Shown here piece by piece: positions 1-12,884 of a stretch of DNA of 64,000 nucleotides. A program made the translations under genes and the position numbers. The notes under the pieces are model-generated. The model saw only the letters and a list, made by a program, of their open reading frames with translations. It searched no databases and was not told where the DNA came from. Within the stretch, counting starts at the first letter, position 1. Every line of letters starts with the position of its first letter. This DNA comes from Delphinus delphis (taxonomy: Eukaryota; Chordata; Mammalia; Artiodactyla; Delphinidae), in the NCBI RefSeq assembly GCF_949987515.2, contig NC_082696.1, positions 33,956,431-34,020,430 on the forward strand, in the 5' to 3' direction.

Positions 1-920
1 ACAGTCACAAAGTAATTCCTTCTACTGTAAGGGTTTTTTAATTTTTTGCTTTATATATAAGACTAAATGATTGAAGTACAAGCTTTCTATGAAGTATTTG
101 CAAATAATTCAGGCTCCAAATCTGCTCATTATAAACTCTGCTTCTACATAGAGTACTTGATGTGTCTCAATGTTCCTGAATTGGGGGGGTGACAGAATAT
201 CTAAATCATAATCTATTGTTGGAAGATCGATGGATTATGATGATCTAATTAAGTCAGTCTTGCTAAGTTATTGCTGCCCCATATACGTAGAAAAATAATA
301 AATTATCAGCCATCTAATAAAAGAATATAATTTCATGAAAAGAATTCTGGGTACATCCATAAACCATGAGAGCAAAGCTAGAATGATTTCCCACCAGAAC
401 CTTAAGGTAGAATTTACTTTATTGCATGCATTTTTTAATGCACGGGTAGAATTTTGTGTAAGAGATTTTGTTTTCACTTTTTATTCTAGCATTCATAAAA
501 ATCAATATTGTGAAGTTAGCTCAGCAGAAAAGCCTGGTTTGGGGACATTTTTTGACTAATACAAAGCTATTTTTAAATGTACATTTATTATATTTTAAAG
601 GCTGTAAAGCTTATTTAATATAATCTTGCCCCACCCACATTTCATTTTCCTCTCTTCCACTTTGAGAGTTATATTTTTAGGGACTTTTTTATGTGCAAAA
701 AAAAAAAATTTAGCTGAAACAGCTCTCCAATAAATTATAAGTAGGGGAATAAAAGTCAGCATTCTGTCTTCATTAAAATTTGTTGATTTGGAAATGTGAG
801 AGGACATTTCCTGCACTATGAAGACTGCCATGATGATGAACTTAGTAACTTCATGTTGTATTTGCACAAATCATATGTACATATAGATGTCTGTATAAAG
901 AATTGTCTTCCTTCCATCAT

Positions 921-976
921 AGAAAATTATTGAATACAGGTTGTCTGTAGAAAATTATTGAACATAGTTTGTCTGT
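921..976. repeat. 28-bp direct tandem duplication
   Basis: Two adjacent 28-bp units (921-948 and 949-976) share the start AGAAAATTATTGAA and the end TTGTCTGT, and differ at a few central bases. This looks like a simple local slippage or duplication. No function is implied. Confidence 0.8.
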
Positions 977-1261
977 GCCCTCACTCCTTTCCTCCATATG
1001 TTTTATGTGTGTGTTTTGTAGTTCACCTAAGTGTAATTCTTTCTCTCATTCACTTTGCTGGTCTCAGTGCAAGATCAGTAGTGTGGAACTCTCTTGGCTA
1101 TAATTTTCCCACAAACTTTTCCATAAGTATATGAAGTGAATCCTGTTGACAAAGTAGAACATGTATAAGAAGAGCAGAGAAATACACAAATTCCAGGAAG
1201 GCTACTTTCCATTTCTACCCTTCTCTCAATGTAGAATTTACAAACATTTAAAACTATCCTT

Positions 1262-1448
1262 GGGACTTCCCTGGCGGTCCAGTGGTTAAGACTCCACACT
1301 TCCAATGCATAGGGCACAGTTTTGATCCCTGGTTAGGGAACTAAGATCCTGCATGCCATACAATGCAGCCAAAAAATAAAATAGAATAGAATAAAATAAT
1401 AGAATAAAATAAAATACCACCTATAGCTTTCAAATAATAAAATTTTTA
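1262..1448 (+). mobile_element. CHR-type SINE (older, AT-tailed subtype)
   Basis: The element begins with the GGGACTTCCCTGG head and contains a Pol III box A-like segment (GTCCAGTGGTTAAGACT) and a box B-like segment (GATCCCTGG). It ends in an (AAAAT)n/(AGAAT)n-type tail. Flanking copies of AAAAC(C)TATCCTT at about 1250-1261 and 1449-1461 look like a target-site duplication with one inserted C. The subtype lacks the GC-rich right half of the other CHR copies in the window, so it is probably an older CHR-1-like branch. Confidence 0.85.
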
Positions 1449-3240
1449 AAAACCTATCCTTATTTGTGAACAATTTGAAACATATCCATGCCGTTTCATA
1501 TTATTTTTTTGACCAAATCGTGTTTGGTGAACACGGGTAGTAATTATAATACCATCAAATAAACATTTACTCACTACTTGAGGCTTTACTTCCTCCTCCC
1601 CCCAACAGCCACCCTCTATGAGAGGTGTGGAGAGGCGAATAACTACAATTGTAAGCTTATGTCATTTGAGTGGAATGGAAACAACAGGTATTCTCTTAGG
1701 AAACAAACCAAGGCCCATGGTAGCCTCAGCAGATGCCACAGATTACACACAGGGGCCATCACGGCCCCTCTGCCTCGATAACTGCATAGCCTGTGCCAAT
1801 ACTGTGGACCTGGGGGTCGAGGGGAGTGGATGCCTTAGGTTAACTTTTCCCCAAGCCCTCAGCTGTTAGATGCATGAATATATCTTCTGGAGTTTAGTCC
1901 TGGCATCTTTTCTGTTTACTGTGGGTTTTTTCCTTTATGAATTAATTATTAATATGCCAAATTATGTTGGCTCTCCCAGAGGTCATAACATCATTCATCG
2001 TCTGCTTGTAGATTGAAATAAATCTTACTCTTTGACATATCATTCAGAATTTCTTGATGCTGCTGGCCACATTGCAATGCATTTACTTTGATCCAGTGAT
2101 TTTTAATTTATTTCAGTCCTCACAAAATTGCTGTGTACTCTGAAACTACATTTCTAGATAATGTCATGTGTAAAGTTCACTGAAACGTTAGATTATGGAA
2201 AAATATTAATTAAAAAACATATTTGCCCAATATTGGGTTGATATTTTCAAGAGAAAGCATATTTTTAAGCAAAGTAGGATAGATAGGTTATATTTTTAAG
2301 AATTATGAGAACAAGAAACTGGATATTTATGTAAATAAATAGCAACCGAATATTTAAATAAAATATATAAAAGGAAAATACACAATAGGAAAAGTATCTC
2401 GTATCTTGTATCTTGTCTATAGAAACTGACACATCATTCATTGCTGCCACTGGGTTATATGGCATTTGCAAATAAGGACTGGAATGGTTTCTCAAATCTT
2501 GTCATACCTGGGAACACTTCAAAACCAGTTATGTTGATAGTTGAGTTCTAAAGAAGTCCGGTGTTATAAAATGGTTTGATTCTTAGCTTTGAAAAAGGGA
2601 ATTTCATTCGAAAGACTGAAGCAATGACTTTAAAACCTATTCATCTTAAGGAGTTTTTTAAAAATTGTAATAATCAATGCTCTTTTTTTAAGTTATAGAA
2701 ATGTAATAAATATAGCTATAAAAGTCAGATTGACTGTTAATGAACATTTCAATTCAGTACTATATAGTTTGGCTTTTGAGTCTAAGGAGTGTTAATTATT
2801 ATTATAATTTATTATTGTATGAACATTGTTATGGAGACACTTTAGGAACTTATAATAATCTTCAAAAAATCTTTCAGGGAAATCTTTCAGGGAAAGCTCT
2901 GTTCTTGAAACAAATTACAAAGGAGATCTTCATGTCATTAGAGGTATACAACAGAGAAAACTAGACTACACAATTTATTCAGCTCTCTAAGGTGATAGAA
3001 TATTCTTCTGAATAAAAATAACTTTGCAGTTGTACATAATCTGCATTAGAAGCTTATAGATTGATTTACTTTGAATTCCCATGTATTCCCATGTATTAAA
3101 AACTTGCCATACAGCTTATTTTCTTTTTTAAGGACATATTTTTATTTATTTTATTTACTTTTAACCTGTTTAGCTTATATGTTTACTTTTTCTGTTTCTG
3201 ATATAAGGATCCTTGTAACCAAAAATGTATTTATTTGTAG

Positions 3241-3350
3241 TGCCTGGCCCTGTACCAGTCAATTCTCTTCAAGGAACATCCTTTGAAAATAAGATCTTCT
3301 TGAACTGGAAGGAACCTTTGGATCCAAATGGAATCATCACTCAATATGAG
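3241..3350 (+). CDS. PTPRM: PTPRM exon: first half of fibronectin type III repeat 3
   Basis: Internal exon of receptor protein tyrosine phosphatase mu, a homophilic cell-adhesion receptor at cell-cell contacts. The 110-bp exon starts in phase 1 (two bases complete a split codon) and ends in phase 0. It encodes 36 whole residues running from PGPVPVNSLQ through IFLNWKEPLDPNG to ITQYE. The conserved core Trp (NWKEP) and the Pro-Asn-Gly turn before the ITQYE strand are typical of strands B and C of an FNIII domain. The acceptor is TTTATTTGTAG and the donor GAG|GTACTG. I assign PTPRM rather than PTPRK, PTPRT or PTPRU because the sequence agrees with my memory of the mu protein; paralogs have clearly different residues here. 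In the human protein this segment is near residue 480. Confidence 0.95.
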
Positions 3351-4397
3351 GTACTGGGAGAATAAGGAAGTTTATTGAAATATGGATTGAAGGGGAGAGT
3401 AAAAGAAAATGTTAGCGAAAAATAATGGAAAAGAAATAAGTGAGAATTGGGAATTAAAATCAATGTTAGTTCTTCTCTGTTTTAATTTATAAATTCCTTG
3501 ATTCCAAAATTAAGCATCAAAACAAATGTTGTATGGCACCTAGAGTTTTCAAATTCTTAAGTAAATGTTGTTGTTTTAGAGAAGTAGGATGGGCCTTGTC
3601 AAACAGACTTACTGGTGATTGTAAAGAATAAATTTTTATAAAATTAAGAAACTCATATTTCACACTATGATTTAGGAGAGGCCATTCAATGTCAGTTGTT
3701 TCAGAGTAGGGGAGAAACACCTGAAAAGCAAAATATATCATAAACCTGACTATTACAGAGCTTCATCTCAACTTTGAATATAAATCATTATCTTATTTTT
3801 AAATATGAGAACCTGAAAAGAAGAAAGGAAAGCATCATTTTAATTGCACAAATGTGTAGTTCTGTTCCTGGGTAATCAGTGTTGATTATAGCATAAAACA
3901 CTTACTTTCTAGTGGCAACAGAGTACATCACAGGAATGGGGAGTTTTGTTTGCAGAGAGTTTATTACACTATTCGATTTCACTTCTAGTGATTGGTCTGT
4001 TCAAATTATCTATTTCTTCTTGATGCAGTTTTGGTGGGACTTTCTGGGTTTCATATGCATTATATTATATATGTCCATAAGATTATATATAGATATATAT
4101 TCATATTTAAGTATATTCATTTATCTTTTGATGGAAGAAAATAGATGTATATTGATCCAGTCAGATAACTCTAGGTTTATCTGTGGATGAATAGATAAAT
4201 AAATAGAGAGACAGCCAGACAGACAATAGATACAGAATGACAGTGAAATAACTATATCAAAAAGAGAAGGAAAAGTGAAAAAAATGTGATTCATTCCACA
4301 CAGATGCCCTTGAATGCTATCTTACTCAAGGGGGTTTATTTAGAATGTATTATGACTTATATTGGATATGTAATAGGAAATATATTTCTTAAAACAG
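3351..4397 (+). other. PTPRM: PTPRM intron between the two halves of FNIII repeat 3
   Basis: A 1,047-bp phase 0 intron with donor GTACTG and acceptor CTTAAAACAG, whose pyrimidine tract is poor. It splits one FNIII domain in the middle, a known feature of this receptor family. Reading through the donor gives a stop after four codons. Positions 4060-4240 hold low-complexity TATA and (GATA)-like sequence with AGACAG repeats. I see no mobile element here. Confidence 0.9.
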
Positions 4398-4599
4398 GTC
4401 AGTTACAGCAGCATAAGATCATTTGATCCTGCAGTTCCAGTGGCTGGACCTCCCCAGACTGTATCAAATTTATGGAACAGTACACACCATGTCTTCATGC
4501 ATCTCCATCCTGGAACCACCTACCAGTTTTTCATAAGAGCCAGCACAGTCAAAGGCTTTGGGCCAGCCACAGCCATCAATGTGACCACCAATATCTCAG
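4398..4599 (+). CDS. PTPRM: PTPRM exon: second half of fibronectin type III repeat 3
   Basis: This 202-bp exon enters in phase 0 and leaves in phase 1. It encodes 67 codons beginning [14 protein letters not shown] and ending INVTTNIS. The [13 protein letters not shown] segment is the classic FNIII strand F signature (Y-x-F/V-x-I-R-A). Three N-glycosylation sequons are visible: NST near residue 27 of the exon, and NVT and NIS at its end (the last lies at the exon junction). The donor is TCAG|GTATGC. With the preceding exon it completes FNIII 3, part of the stiff ectodomain stalk that sets membrane spacing in mu-mu adhesion. Retention of the following intron would add 17 codons and then stop at 4652. 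Confidence 0.96.
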
Positions 4600-4716
4600 G
4601 TATGCAAATGAATACAGGGCAAACAGAATTGGTTTGTAATAGCATGTCCTAGAGAATCACATATATACTGAGTGTAATTTACCTCATTTATTGAATCTTT
4701 AATATAATTAGTCATG

Positions 4717-4744
4717 ATTGAAGGCACTTTAAAGTGCCTTCAAT
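4717..4744. repeat. 28-bp perfect palindrome without spacer
   Basis: The 14-base half site ATTGAAGGCACTTT is followed directly by its exact reverse complement, with a TTTAAA centre. Pairing stops at 4716/4745. It lies 118 bp downstream of a PTPRM exon donor. It could extrude as a cruciform or fold as an RNA hairpin. No known element is recognised. Confidence 0.95.
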
Positions 4745-6845
4745 ACAGATTCTACAGATTATTTGTTATATGTCCAAACCCCCCAAATCTCAAAATCTGT
4801 CATTTTTTAATTGACAAAGGTCTTTTTAAAGACTATATTATATCTTAATTAGAAATTTTTAAAAGTTCATTATGAAAGTTCATATTAAAAACCTATTATA
4901 CATTTGAGGAGTTGGTAATTATTATGGTATCTGATCTTTACTGTAAATGGATTTTATCAAAAGCATGGTAGAAGATCCTTGCAGTACTACATACTTTGTC
5001 TCTCTGTTCCATTTTTCCCTGACATTCTGATAATTTTATGACAAACAAATATGAACTTTTCTTTCTCTTAGAGATCTCACATAAATTCATCTAAATTTCA
5101 GAATGGTAATGTGCAGGAGAATTTTAGGTTGATTAACAAATACAATTAAATTTCACATTATGTTATGTTCACAATTTCATAGTTTGCTAGGAATTAACTT
5201 TGTAATATGCCCTATATCTACCCCAGTGTATGTGTATTAATATTTTATCTTATTTATTTAAGATTACTAAAACGGATATATGTTACTTATGTAAATGAAA
5301 AGTTAAATTTGAAAAATAAATGTTTTAAAGGGTCAACCACTTAACATATTAAAATACTAATTTTGAATTTGTAAATTCTTTTTGTTCCTTCATGTTCATT
5401 TTTATTATAGTTCTACATAGCATATATTGGTGGTATATCATAATACATCATTAAAAAATCTCTACTATTCTGAAATTATATAATTTGAATCAGAAAGAAA
5501 CCACATACTCTAATTTCTTTAAGTCTAAAATTTTATTTGGAAATTTTGAATATAATATAAAACTTTAAAAATTTATGTCATGGAAAAAATTATTCCAATA
5601 TGAGTTATGGTTCCTTTTGCATAGCATTTGATATATCTTAATAGTCTAATAAAGAAGAATTTTAAAATAGTATTCATTATGTTAGAAAATAGCAAGGTAT
5701 TAAAATTGTCAATTCTTTTCTTGATGGAACAATTCTAAATCATCAATTTAAATATTTATTGAAATTATTTTACTAGAAAATATGACTTAGTGATATGATG
5801 ATATAATAAAACATATTTCCTACCCTTTAGAATTAGCAGTAGTGCTATAAATAAGATCCTTCAACAGAGATATGTACAAAATTTACATAAACTTTATAAA
5901 ACTGAGAACACTGAACAAATGAACATTATTGAGAGCCAAAATTTATTGTGGTTCAGACACAGTTTTTTTTTATTGAGTAAAAAAACTTATAAGGACCAGA
6001 ACACCCACCTAGCATTTTCTTTGAGTTATTTAACTGCAGTTTCACTTGAAGCAACCTATGTACATGGATACTTGATTTGAACTTTAAAACTTCGTTGCAA
6101 TCACTGTATCTTGGGAACACACAGTAATCAAGCTAAGGCTAATGAAATTTATGGTTAGTGTGGTTCTCAGGCTCACTTGAACTTTTAAGGTAATTTATTG
6201 TTATTTATCCCTTGAGTCCAGTAATTCTATCTTTCAGCATTTTAAAAGCAACTTAAATTAAAGTGAAATCAAGTTATTGAAGGCATGATGCTTGGCAGTA
6301 TTGTTTATATGTATGTGTGTGTGTGCGTGTATGTATAATACACATATGATATATTATACACCCATATAAAATAATACTCATATACATATTATGCCTATAT
6401 AGTATCTGTTGATTCTACTTGTAAATAAGTCTCAGATAATTTGCCTCTTTCTAAACTGTTTCTTTCTTTCCATCTGGATCATATTTTAAGCAGATCATTG
6501 ACATATCTTTCGAAGCAGCATCCTTGCCTTTAGACTTGCCTTGCTCCAGTGTTTTTTTCTATTCATCTTTGTACAACATATATTTCTTCCTTAATTTTTT
6601 TCAAAATCAAGTATATTATATCCAATATGATAAAGCCCAATCATCCTTGCATGATTAGCATTTATGACCCTTCATTTTATGGCCCCTCCCATCCTCCACT
6701 CCTACCCATGAATCCAAAGTTCCAGGCATAGCAAACTAATTGTAGCTGTTAGAACACTCTGTGTCCTTTCACGTGATGATATCTTCAGATATTCTGTTTC
6801 CTCTCTCTGGAATATTATTCCATGCATTCTCTTTCTGATGAGTTT

Positions 6846-7077
6846 TTATTTTTTTATTTTTTATTTTTTATTTTTTTTTTTTTTTGCTGTACGCGGGCCT
6901 CTCACTGCTGTGGCCTCTCCCGTTGCGGAGCACAGGCTCCGGACGCGCCGGCTCAGCGGCCATGGCTCATGGACCCAGCCGCTCCGCGGCATGTGGGATC
7001 CTCCCATACCGGGGCATGAACCCGTGTCCCCTGCATCGGCAGGCGGACTCTCAACCACTGCGCCACCAGGGAAGCCC
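6846..7077 (-). mobile_element. CHR-type SINE, antisense to the gene
   Basis: The reverse complement of a GC-rich CHR SINE: a T run (about 6846-6884) is the A tail, followed by GCGGGCCTCTCACTG and so on to CCAGGGAAGCCC at the right end. It is the only one of the nine CHR copies lying opposite to PTPRM. Its long T tract on the sense strand resembles a pyrimidine tract, the usual starting point for SINE exonisation, but I see no evidence of use. The open frames that cross it are SINE artefacts. Confidence 0.93.
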
Positions 7078-7159
7078 CTACTCTTCTCTTAAAATTCAGC
7101 TCAAGCACTGCCTAAACAGTGAAAGTCTTCCGTTTCATCTTCCCGGTCCCCAACACTAG

Positions 7160-7333
7160 TTTAGACAGCTGTGGTCCCCCAGCATCCAGATCACCTGGAA
7201 ATATCCTGGAAATGTACATTATCAGGCCTCTCCCCAGACCTACTGAATCAGAAACTGTAGGGGAGAGGGGCAGCGATCTGTGTTTTAAGAAACCCTCCAG
7301 GTGCTTCTGATCTCCCTAGTTTGAGAACCACTG
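7160..7333 (-). mobile_element. MER5A-like hAT-Charlie MITE
   Basis: Reverse orientation. It ends with TTTGAGAACCACTG, the reverse complement of the MER5 terminal repeat (CAGTGGTTCTCAAA), and contains CAGATCACCTGG and CTACTGAATCAGAAACTG, which match the remembered MER5A body. This is an ancient non-autonomous DNA transposon. The left end is worn. Confidence 0.8.
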
Positions 7334-8299
7334 TGTTGGCTAATTAACTGTCCCCTCTTTTGGTGACCTAAATTTTGCTATAATTTTTTTGCTTTTTATA
7401 AGACTCTCACTCTTGATAAATGTGAATCCCTACTTTTAATTCTATAAATGTCAAAAACCACACTTCATTTGCTTTTATATTTATAGCATGTCTCGTAAAA
7501 TTTGACACATAATAAATATTCAGTAAATGTTGAATGAAATACTCTAAAATTTTTATTAAATACTATTTGTTCTCAATTTTTCTGTTAATGCACACATTTC
7601 ACTGTTCATATACTCCCTTAAACATCTTTCTGCATGGAAAGCATCAAAAGCCATTTGAGGTTATTCACCCAGTTCAAGATTAGGAAGCCCTCTCACCCCC
7701 AAGCATTGTCAAATATTTTGAAAAATTTTAAGTTTCTTCTTTTCAAGAATGTGGCAACTAATGCACTAGTTCATGGTAAATAACAGCTAAAGTTCCCATT
7801 CCCATTCAACATACTTCCTAGATATGTTTCTATTGTGACCACAGGGGTGAAAGCAGTCCAGGCTAATGCTGGGTCATTCCACAACCATTAGGTCATAAGC
7901 AGCACCACCTCTCCCAGGCAGCCCTTTACCTAGGTTCCTGCCATTTCTATCTCCACATCTCCAGGTGCAGCCAGGCCTATGCTGTTGACACCTTCCTCCC
8001 ATCCCATCAATGCTGATTTCACAATCTCAGGACACTAAAAGCTAAAACATCTTCACAAAATGTTTGGAGTGTGTGTCACAAGCTGCCAGATTATAATTTA
8101 AATTTCAACAACAAATCTTTGCTTCATATCTTCTGCTGCTTTAGGTTCCTGGAGTTAACACTCAGTGGCATATGTTAAGGTACAGTTTAGATATTAAGTA
8201 TTGATTTTTCCCTTAGTCAGGATCATTTATTCATCTTGAACTATGATATATTTCTGTTCATTGATTGAAACCTTTTTTTCCTCATTAATCATTTATCAG

Positions 8300-8405
8300 C
8301 TCCAACTTTACCTGACTATGAAGGAGTTGATGCCTCTCTCAATGAAACTGCCACCACAATAACTGTATTGTTGAGACCAGCACAGGCTAAAGGTGCACCT
8401 ATCAG
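8300..8405 (+). CDS. PTPRM: PTPRM exon: start of fibronectin type III repeat 4
   Basis: This 106-bp exon is phase 1 to phase 2. Its first two bases complete Ala with the G of the previous exon. It encodes [15 protein letters not shown] and continues to AQAKGAPI, and its last two bases (AG) join the T of the next exon to make Ser. The Pro-rich start followed by ITVLLRPA is the A-B strand region of FNIII 4. One N-glycosylation sequon (NET) is present. The donor is CAG|GTAAGA and the acceptor TTATCAG. In-frame retention of the intron would stop at the first intronic codon pair (AGG TAA). Confidence 0.95.
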
Positions 8406-10779
8406 GTAAGAGGGGGAGGGGATTTTGAGATATTCATGAACTGAACCATTCACTTCTCTGTGCTGTTTCATTTAACAGCTTTGCTCTTTGATTTTATTTT
8501 CTCTAGTCCCATTTCATTTCCCTTCCTCTCTTGGCATCTATGGTATACGAGCTGTGAAGGTATTTGTCAGGTATAGAATGAGAAAATAACTCCTGTCCAT
8601 TGCATTAAATCTGTTATGAATAATTTCATGAGTGATTGAAAAATAGGAAGCTTTGAGGAAATAAAAGGAAAATAGTTAAAATGAATGCAGCCAATGTGAC
8701 CTTTAATTCCTAAATTGTTGCTTATCGGGAATTCCATAGTAAATATTAAAATTCAATTTGCCATTTACTTTATCCAGTATTAAAATCTCCCACCTTATCC
8801 TCATCTTGCAGAAATTATGAGCCATGTTATTTTCAGGGATTGAGTCAAATCATTCTAACGATTTTAATTCCTGTGTGTTTGTAATTAGGCGGATTGTCCA
8901 AAACTTAGGCAAGTTTCCATTTGAAACTTGTAGATTTTGTGGATACTTTTGTTTTCATACTTCTGTTGAGAAATAAATCAAGGCAGAGAAATTAGTGCAT
9001 GTAATTCATAATAGAGTTATATCAAGTTGTTTACATATTCATGAAAAAATAAAATTAATCTTTTTTCTATGTGTAAAATGAATACATTTGATCTTATGAG
9101 CACATATTAACCATTTAAATAATCCTATATCATTTGAAAGGAAGAAATATTTTTGTTAATTTAAAAAAAAATTGATAAAAGAACCTGAGTCCATAAAGGA
9201 GATTCTTACCTCATGTCTGGCTGAAAATCATGGTAATACCACACGAGAGAAAAAGAGATGATTGGATACATTTGTAATATAAACACTTGTGAAACACTGG
9301 CTACGTGAAAATGCAAAGTGCATACTGCTATTCATGAATGAGTGATCTGTGAGTCTCATTGCTGATCCAAAGGAGGAAGAGAAAATGCCTGCATTCAACG
9401 TCGTTTACTATTGACCAGTAATCAGAGTCATTCACATGTTCCTACCTGTGCTAAAATTTACTTTATAGTTGTTCAGTTCTGCTACTGTTTAATGAGCTAC
9501 CAGGTACTTGCAATTATCTTTTAAGAGTTAGATATTTGAGTGAACTCAGCTTTACTTAATGTAAGCTGCACACACAGTATATTATTATTATTGCACAATA
9601 GTGCTACATAATGTAAATTACCCTCTTTATTAATTTAATCAAATTATTACACAAACATTAACTGACCATGTATTTTGTGCCAGACACTGTGCTAAGCATT
9701 GTAAATCAAAGATAAAATGATCACAACAAAACACAAACCTTTGCCCAGATTTGTCATGGACGATCAGAGGGGTCGGCAGCCTTGTAAATCCTTTGCTTAT
9801 AGTTGGTGTTCACAAACTTTATTGTATTAGTGAGTATATTATCGATAACATGTTTTTAAGTCAAAAGTCCTTCTTTGACTTTATTTACATTTACTTACCA
9901 CAAAATTTCTAATTTCCAGGAATACTACAAGAAGAAATAATTATATACTTTTTAAAATAAGAAGTTTTTTAAAAGAATGTTATTACCAAGAAAAAATCTG
10001 TTTTCCAACTGACTTGCCCAGCTACCTGGGATCACCCATAGGTGGGTCCTGGTGTCAGGACCAGACTGGTCTAGTCAAGCTATTAGGCTTCAGATGAGCC
10101 CTGCCTCCTTTGCTTGTTTGACTCATGCAGTCGGGTAATCTTGTCTTCCTTCCTCTGACCACATCCCTACCTTCAACACCGCTACCAGTAACTGGAGGCT
10201 GATCTTGAGGCTCATCTTGTCCAGTGCTCGAATTTCTTTGAAAATGAGAACCCAATTTGATTAATCCATTTTCATATCACTGTATTTATGGTACTTCAAA
10301 TCTTTGATTGGATCCTCATCACTCCCTTCAGATTGTTGAAACTAGTTGACTTTCTACCCAATTTCTTTTTTATTTATGTCAGTCTACCAGAATCTCTTTT
10401 CTGCTAATGCTTGTTGCATTCCACTTTGTGGCCCATCACCTCACCTCTGGGTAAAAGCCAGACCTGTTTACCACCTAGCTAAACCTCCTTAGAGTATCCA
10501 TTTGTTAGCTTTGTCTGCTCTCACAGGCCCTAAATACTAGGTTCTATCTTTCCCTACTTTTCAGTACTACTAGCCTCTGCCAGACTGCATTTTACCATCA
10601 GTTTGTTCCAACTCCAGTGGAAATATAAATCTTTCTCCTCTGGTGTACCTAATGTCAAACAAACTCCAATTTCCAAAGCCTCTGTTATAGCGCATAGGAA
10701 ATCCTTGTTATGCAGAGTTTGTACATTTAGTTTAGTTTAGTTGTACCAAGAAAGCTAAAATTATCAATGGTTTCCATAT

Positions 10780-11350
10780 AAATTTATTGATTCAGTAGCA
10801 TTCAATATGTGCCAGAAACTGAGATGATTACTTAGAATAGAAATCATGAAAGCAAATGTAGTATGTACCCTCAAGTGGAGGTGGTAGACTCATAAATGAA
10901 TGGTAACAATGCAGTATGATAAGTGAAGTGACAGCAGCTCGAAAATGTGGTACTAGAGCTGAGTTTTGAAGGAGAAGTAGAAATGAGCTTAGCCAAGGAT
11001 CACTTTGAGGAGAGGAGAGAGGTTGCTCAGAAGAAAAGGGACAATGGGCTTTCCAAATGACCACAAAGAGAAAGACTGGATATGTGACATAGCGTAGCAT
11101 GTTCTATTGATAGAACAGCAAGTAGTTCAGGTCGTTGAGAAGGAAGGGTGTGTGGGAGAAGTAACAGGAGCTGAGAGTGGAGAAAAAAGTAAGAGCCCTA
11201 GCAAGAGGCTGTTTAGTGTCCGTCTAAAAACTGAAGGTGGCCACAGAAGGATTTTAAGTGGAAACTATCTTGAGCAATTGTATATTCTTAGAAAGATCAC
11301 TCTGAGTAGAAACATGGAGAATGAACTGAGGGTAAAGCAGACCTGAAGGC
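10780..11350 (-). repeat. L2-like LINE fossil
   Basis: The + strand reads like an antisense L2 3' region: TGCCAGAAACTGAG near the start, then purine-rich sequence with GAGCTGAGTTTTGAAGGAG and GATCACTCTGAG, matching the remembered antisense L2 consensus in order. It is highly diverged and the boundaries are approximate. Confidence 0.5.
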
Positions 11351-12884
11351 ACAACGGTCTCAATGAGAAGAGCTACTGGACCACACTACAATGAAAGCAA
11401 TGGAAATGCAGGTGAGGCTATGCCTCCCATATAAGATTTTACAGTGGTAAGGTGTATAAAGCTTGGTGAGAGGAGTGATAGAATGGAGACTATGGGTGAG
11501 AGATGATGGTAGAATTTATTTTAGAGGTGATAACAGAGCAAAAAGTCATTTAAGAATTCAAGATATTGGTTTTTTGAGGTTTTCAAGTAATAAATATTTT
11601 TATTGTTTTATTTGATTACTACCCCAAATCAAACAAAAGGCGTGCTCTCTCTTTGGAATGAGTTATTTGGTATATTATAAATTATATAATATTTCTGTAT
11701 ATTTGCCTATCTTACCAATGCTTTAACCTAGCTTTCTTTCTAAGGTGTTATGATGTGTACAAAATTTTGTACACCCCAGTGAAAAATCCTGTTCTGAATA
11801 ATGCAGAACTCAGTATCACCAACCACTTTGTTCTTCAGTATTCATTAAGATGGTGTCCATATGCTAACGTAAAACTTGTGCAATGTAGTTCTGGCAAGTG
11901 TGGTTCTTTGACAAAATTAATTTTTGAATATATAATCATTCTAAAGGTTGTAAGTTGACTTAACTAGACCTTTGAATCTCCTTACCAACTTTTTTGAGAT
12001 CTAGCCTTAAAACTGTCATCACTTGACAATCATTACTATGATTCAAAATGAATATTGCCCACATTTGGAATCCGTTCCCTAGAATGCATAATTTATTTTT
12101 TTCTGAAATATTTTATATTCTTCTTAAATGAACTCAAATTCTAACCTGAGTAGGTATAATTATAAATTAGAATGTGTAGAATGTCCCATTTATTAAAAGA
12201 TTGACCCAATGTAGCTGTGTTTTCATATAATGAAAATAGCAGCAGAATATTGCTAAAACACAGAGAAGAATTCCTCATTGGTGAACTCAGTTTATTGTAA
12301 GGTGTAATAATGAATGTGTGTTTTATCACAGCATTTTCCAAATATAAGCTCTACCTATTTTAAGCTGGCAGGAAACTATCTATTCTAGGGTATAACTAAA
12401 TGTTTATTTTGTAGGTAAAACCTAAACTTGCATTTTAAAATATTAAGTACCATATATTTTTAGATAGGTAACTAGGATATAGTCATGAAATGCCATCAAA
12501 ACCATCATTTCTTCCACAGTTATATTAGGAAAAGAAAGTGTCTGATGCTCAGTGTTAGCTTAACAGATATACGGATCAGAATATAGAACTGAGTTTAGTT
12601 GGAGTACAAACCTTGTATGTTGGAGTTATTTCCTGGGTCAGTTGGTCACATATACACAGCTTGAAACATTAGGACTACCGTCCTCATAGATCTGCAGAGT
12701 ATTTCATTACAAAGAGATCAAATAGTTGCATCTGATTTTCCTTTGGCCCCATTTTATGGGCACACAGGTCATGTGGTCCAAGTAAAATCAAATAGATGTT
12801 ATTTTAACTTAATGTTTATTCTGTAGAATCATAGTAGGTAGGATTTTTTTTTTTTCTAACGGAAACCATGAGGAGGTGTGCCCT

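Larger units (their letters stand above)
1..3240 (+). other. PTPRM: PTPRM intron, 3' part (upstream end outside window)
   Basis: This AT-rich sequence precedes the first visible exon. It ends in a normal acceptor (TTTATTTGTAG) at 3240 and must be a phase 1 intron, because the following exon needs one base from upstream to complete its first codon. It carries one CHR SINE (1262-1448) and a small 28-bp tandem duplication (921-976). I see no exon in it: the short open frames match nothing I recognise and lack paired splice sites in the right phase. The stretch 1578-1870 is less AT-rich than its surroundings but shows no coding pattern I can name. Confidence 0.85.
4600..8299 (+). other. PTPRM: PTPRM intron between FNIII 3 and FNIII 4
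   Basis: A 3,700-bp phase 1 intron located at the domain boundary, with donor GTATGC and acceptor CATTTATCAG. It is very AT-rich from 4700 to 6600 and contains a 28-bp perfect palindrome (4717-4744), a TG/TA low-complexity patch (about 6305-6400), a minus-strand CHR SINE (6846-7077) and a MER5A element (7160-7333). The part at 7840-8040 is richer in GC and looks like unique sequence. Confidence 0.9.

Noticed and set aside
3067..3095. Small direct repeats such as ATTCCCATGT twice, and AATCTTTCAGGGA twice at about 2867-2893
   Set aside because: Very short slippage-type duplications that are common in introns.
6838..7092. Long GC-rich open frames on both strands, also at 22391-22629, 30855-31150, 42820-43155, 44566-45002 and 51580-51912
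   Set aside because: All lie in CHR SINEs and give the same repeated peptides (e.g. HCCGLSRCGAQAPDA); they are repeat artefacts, not genes.
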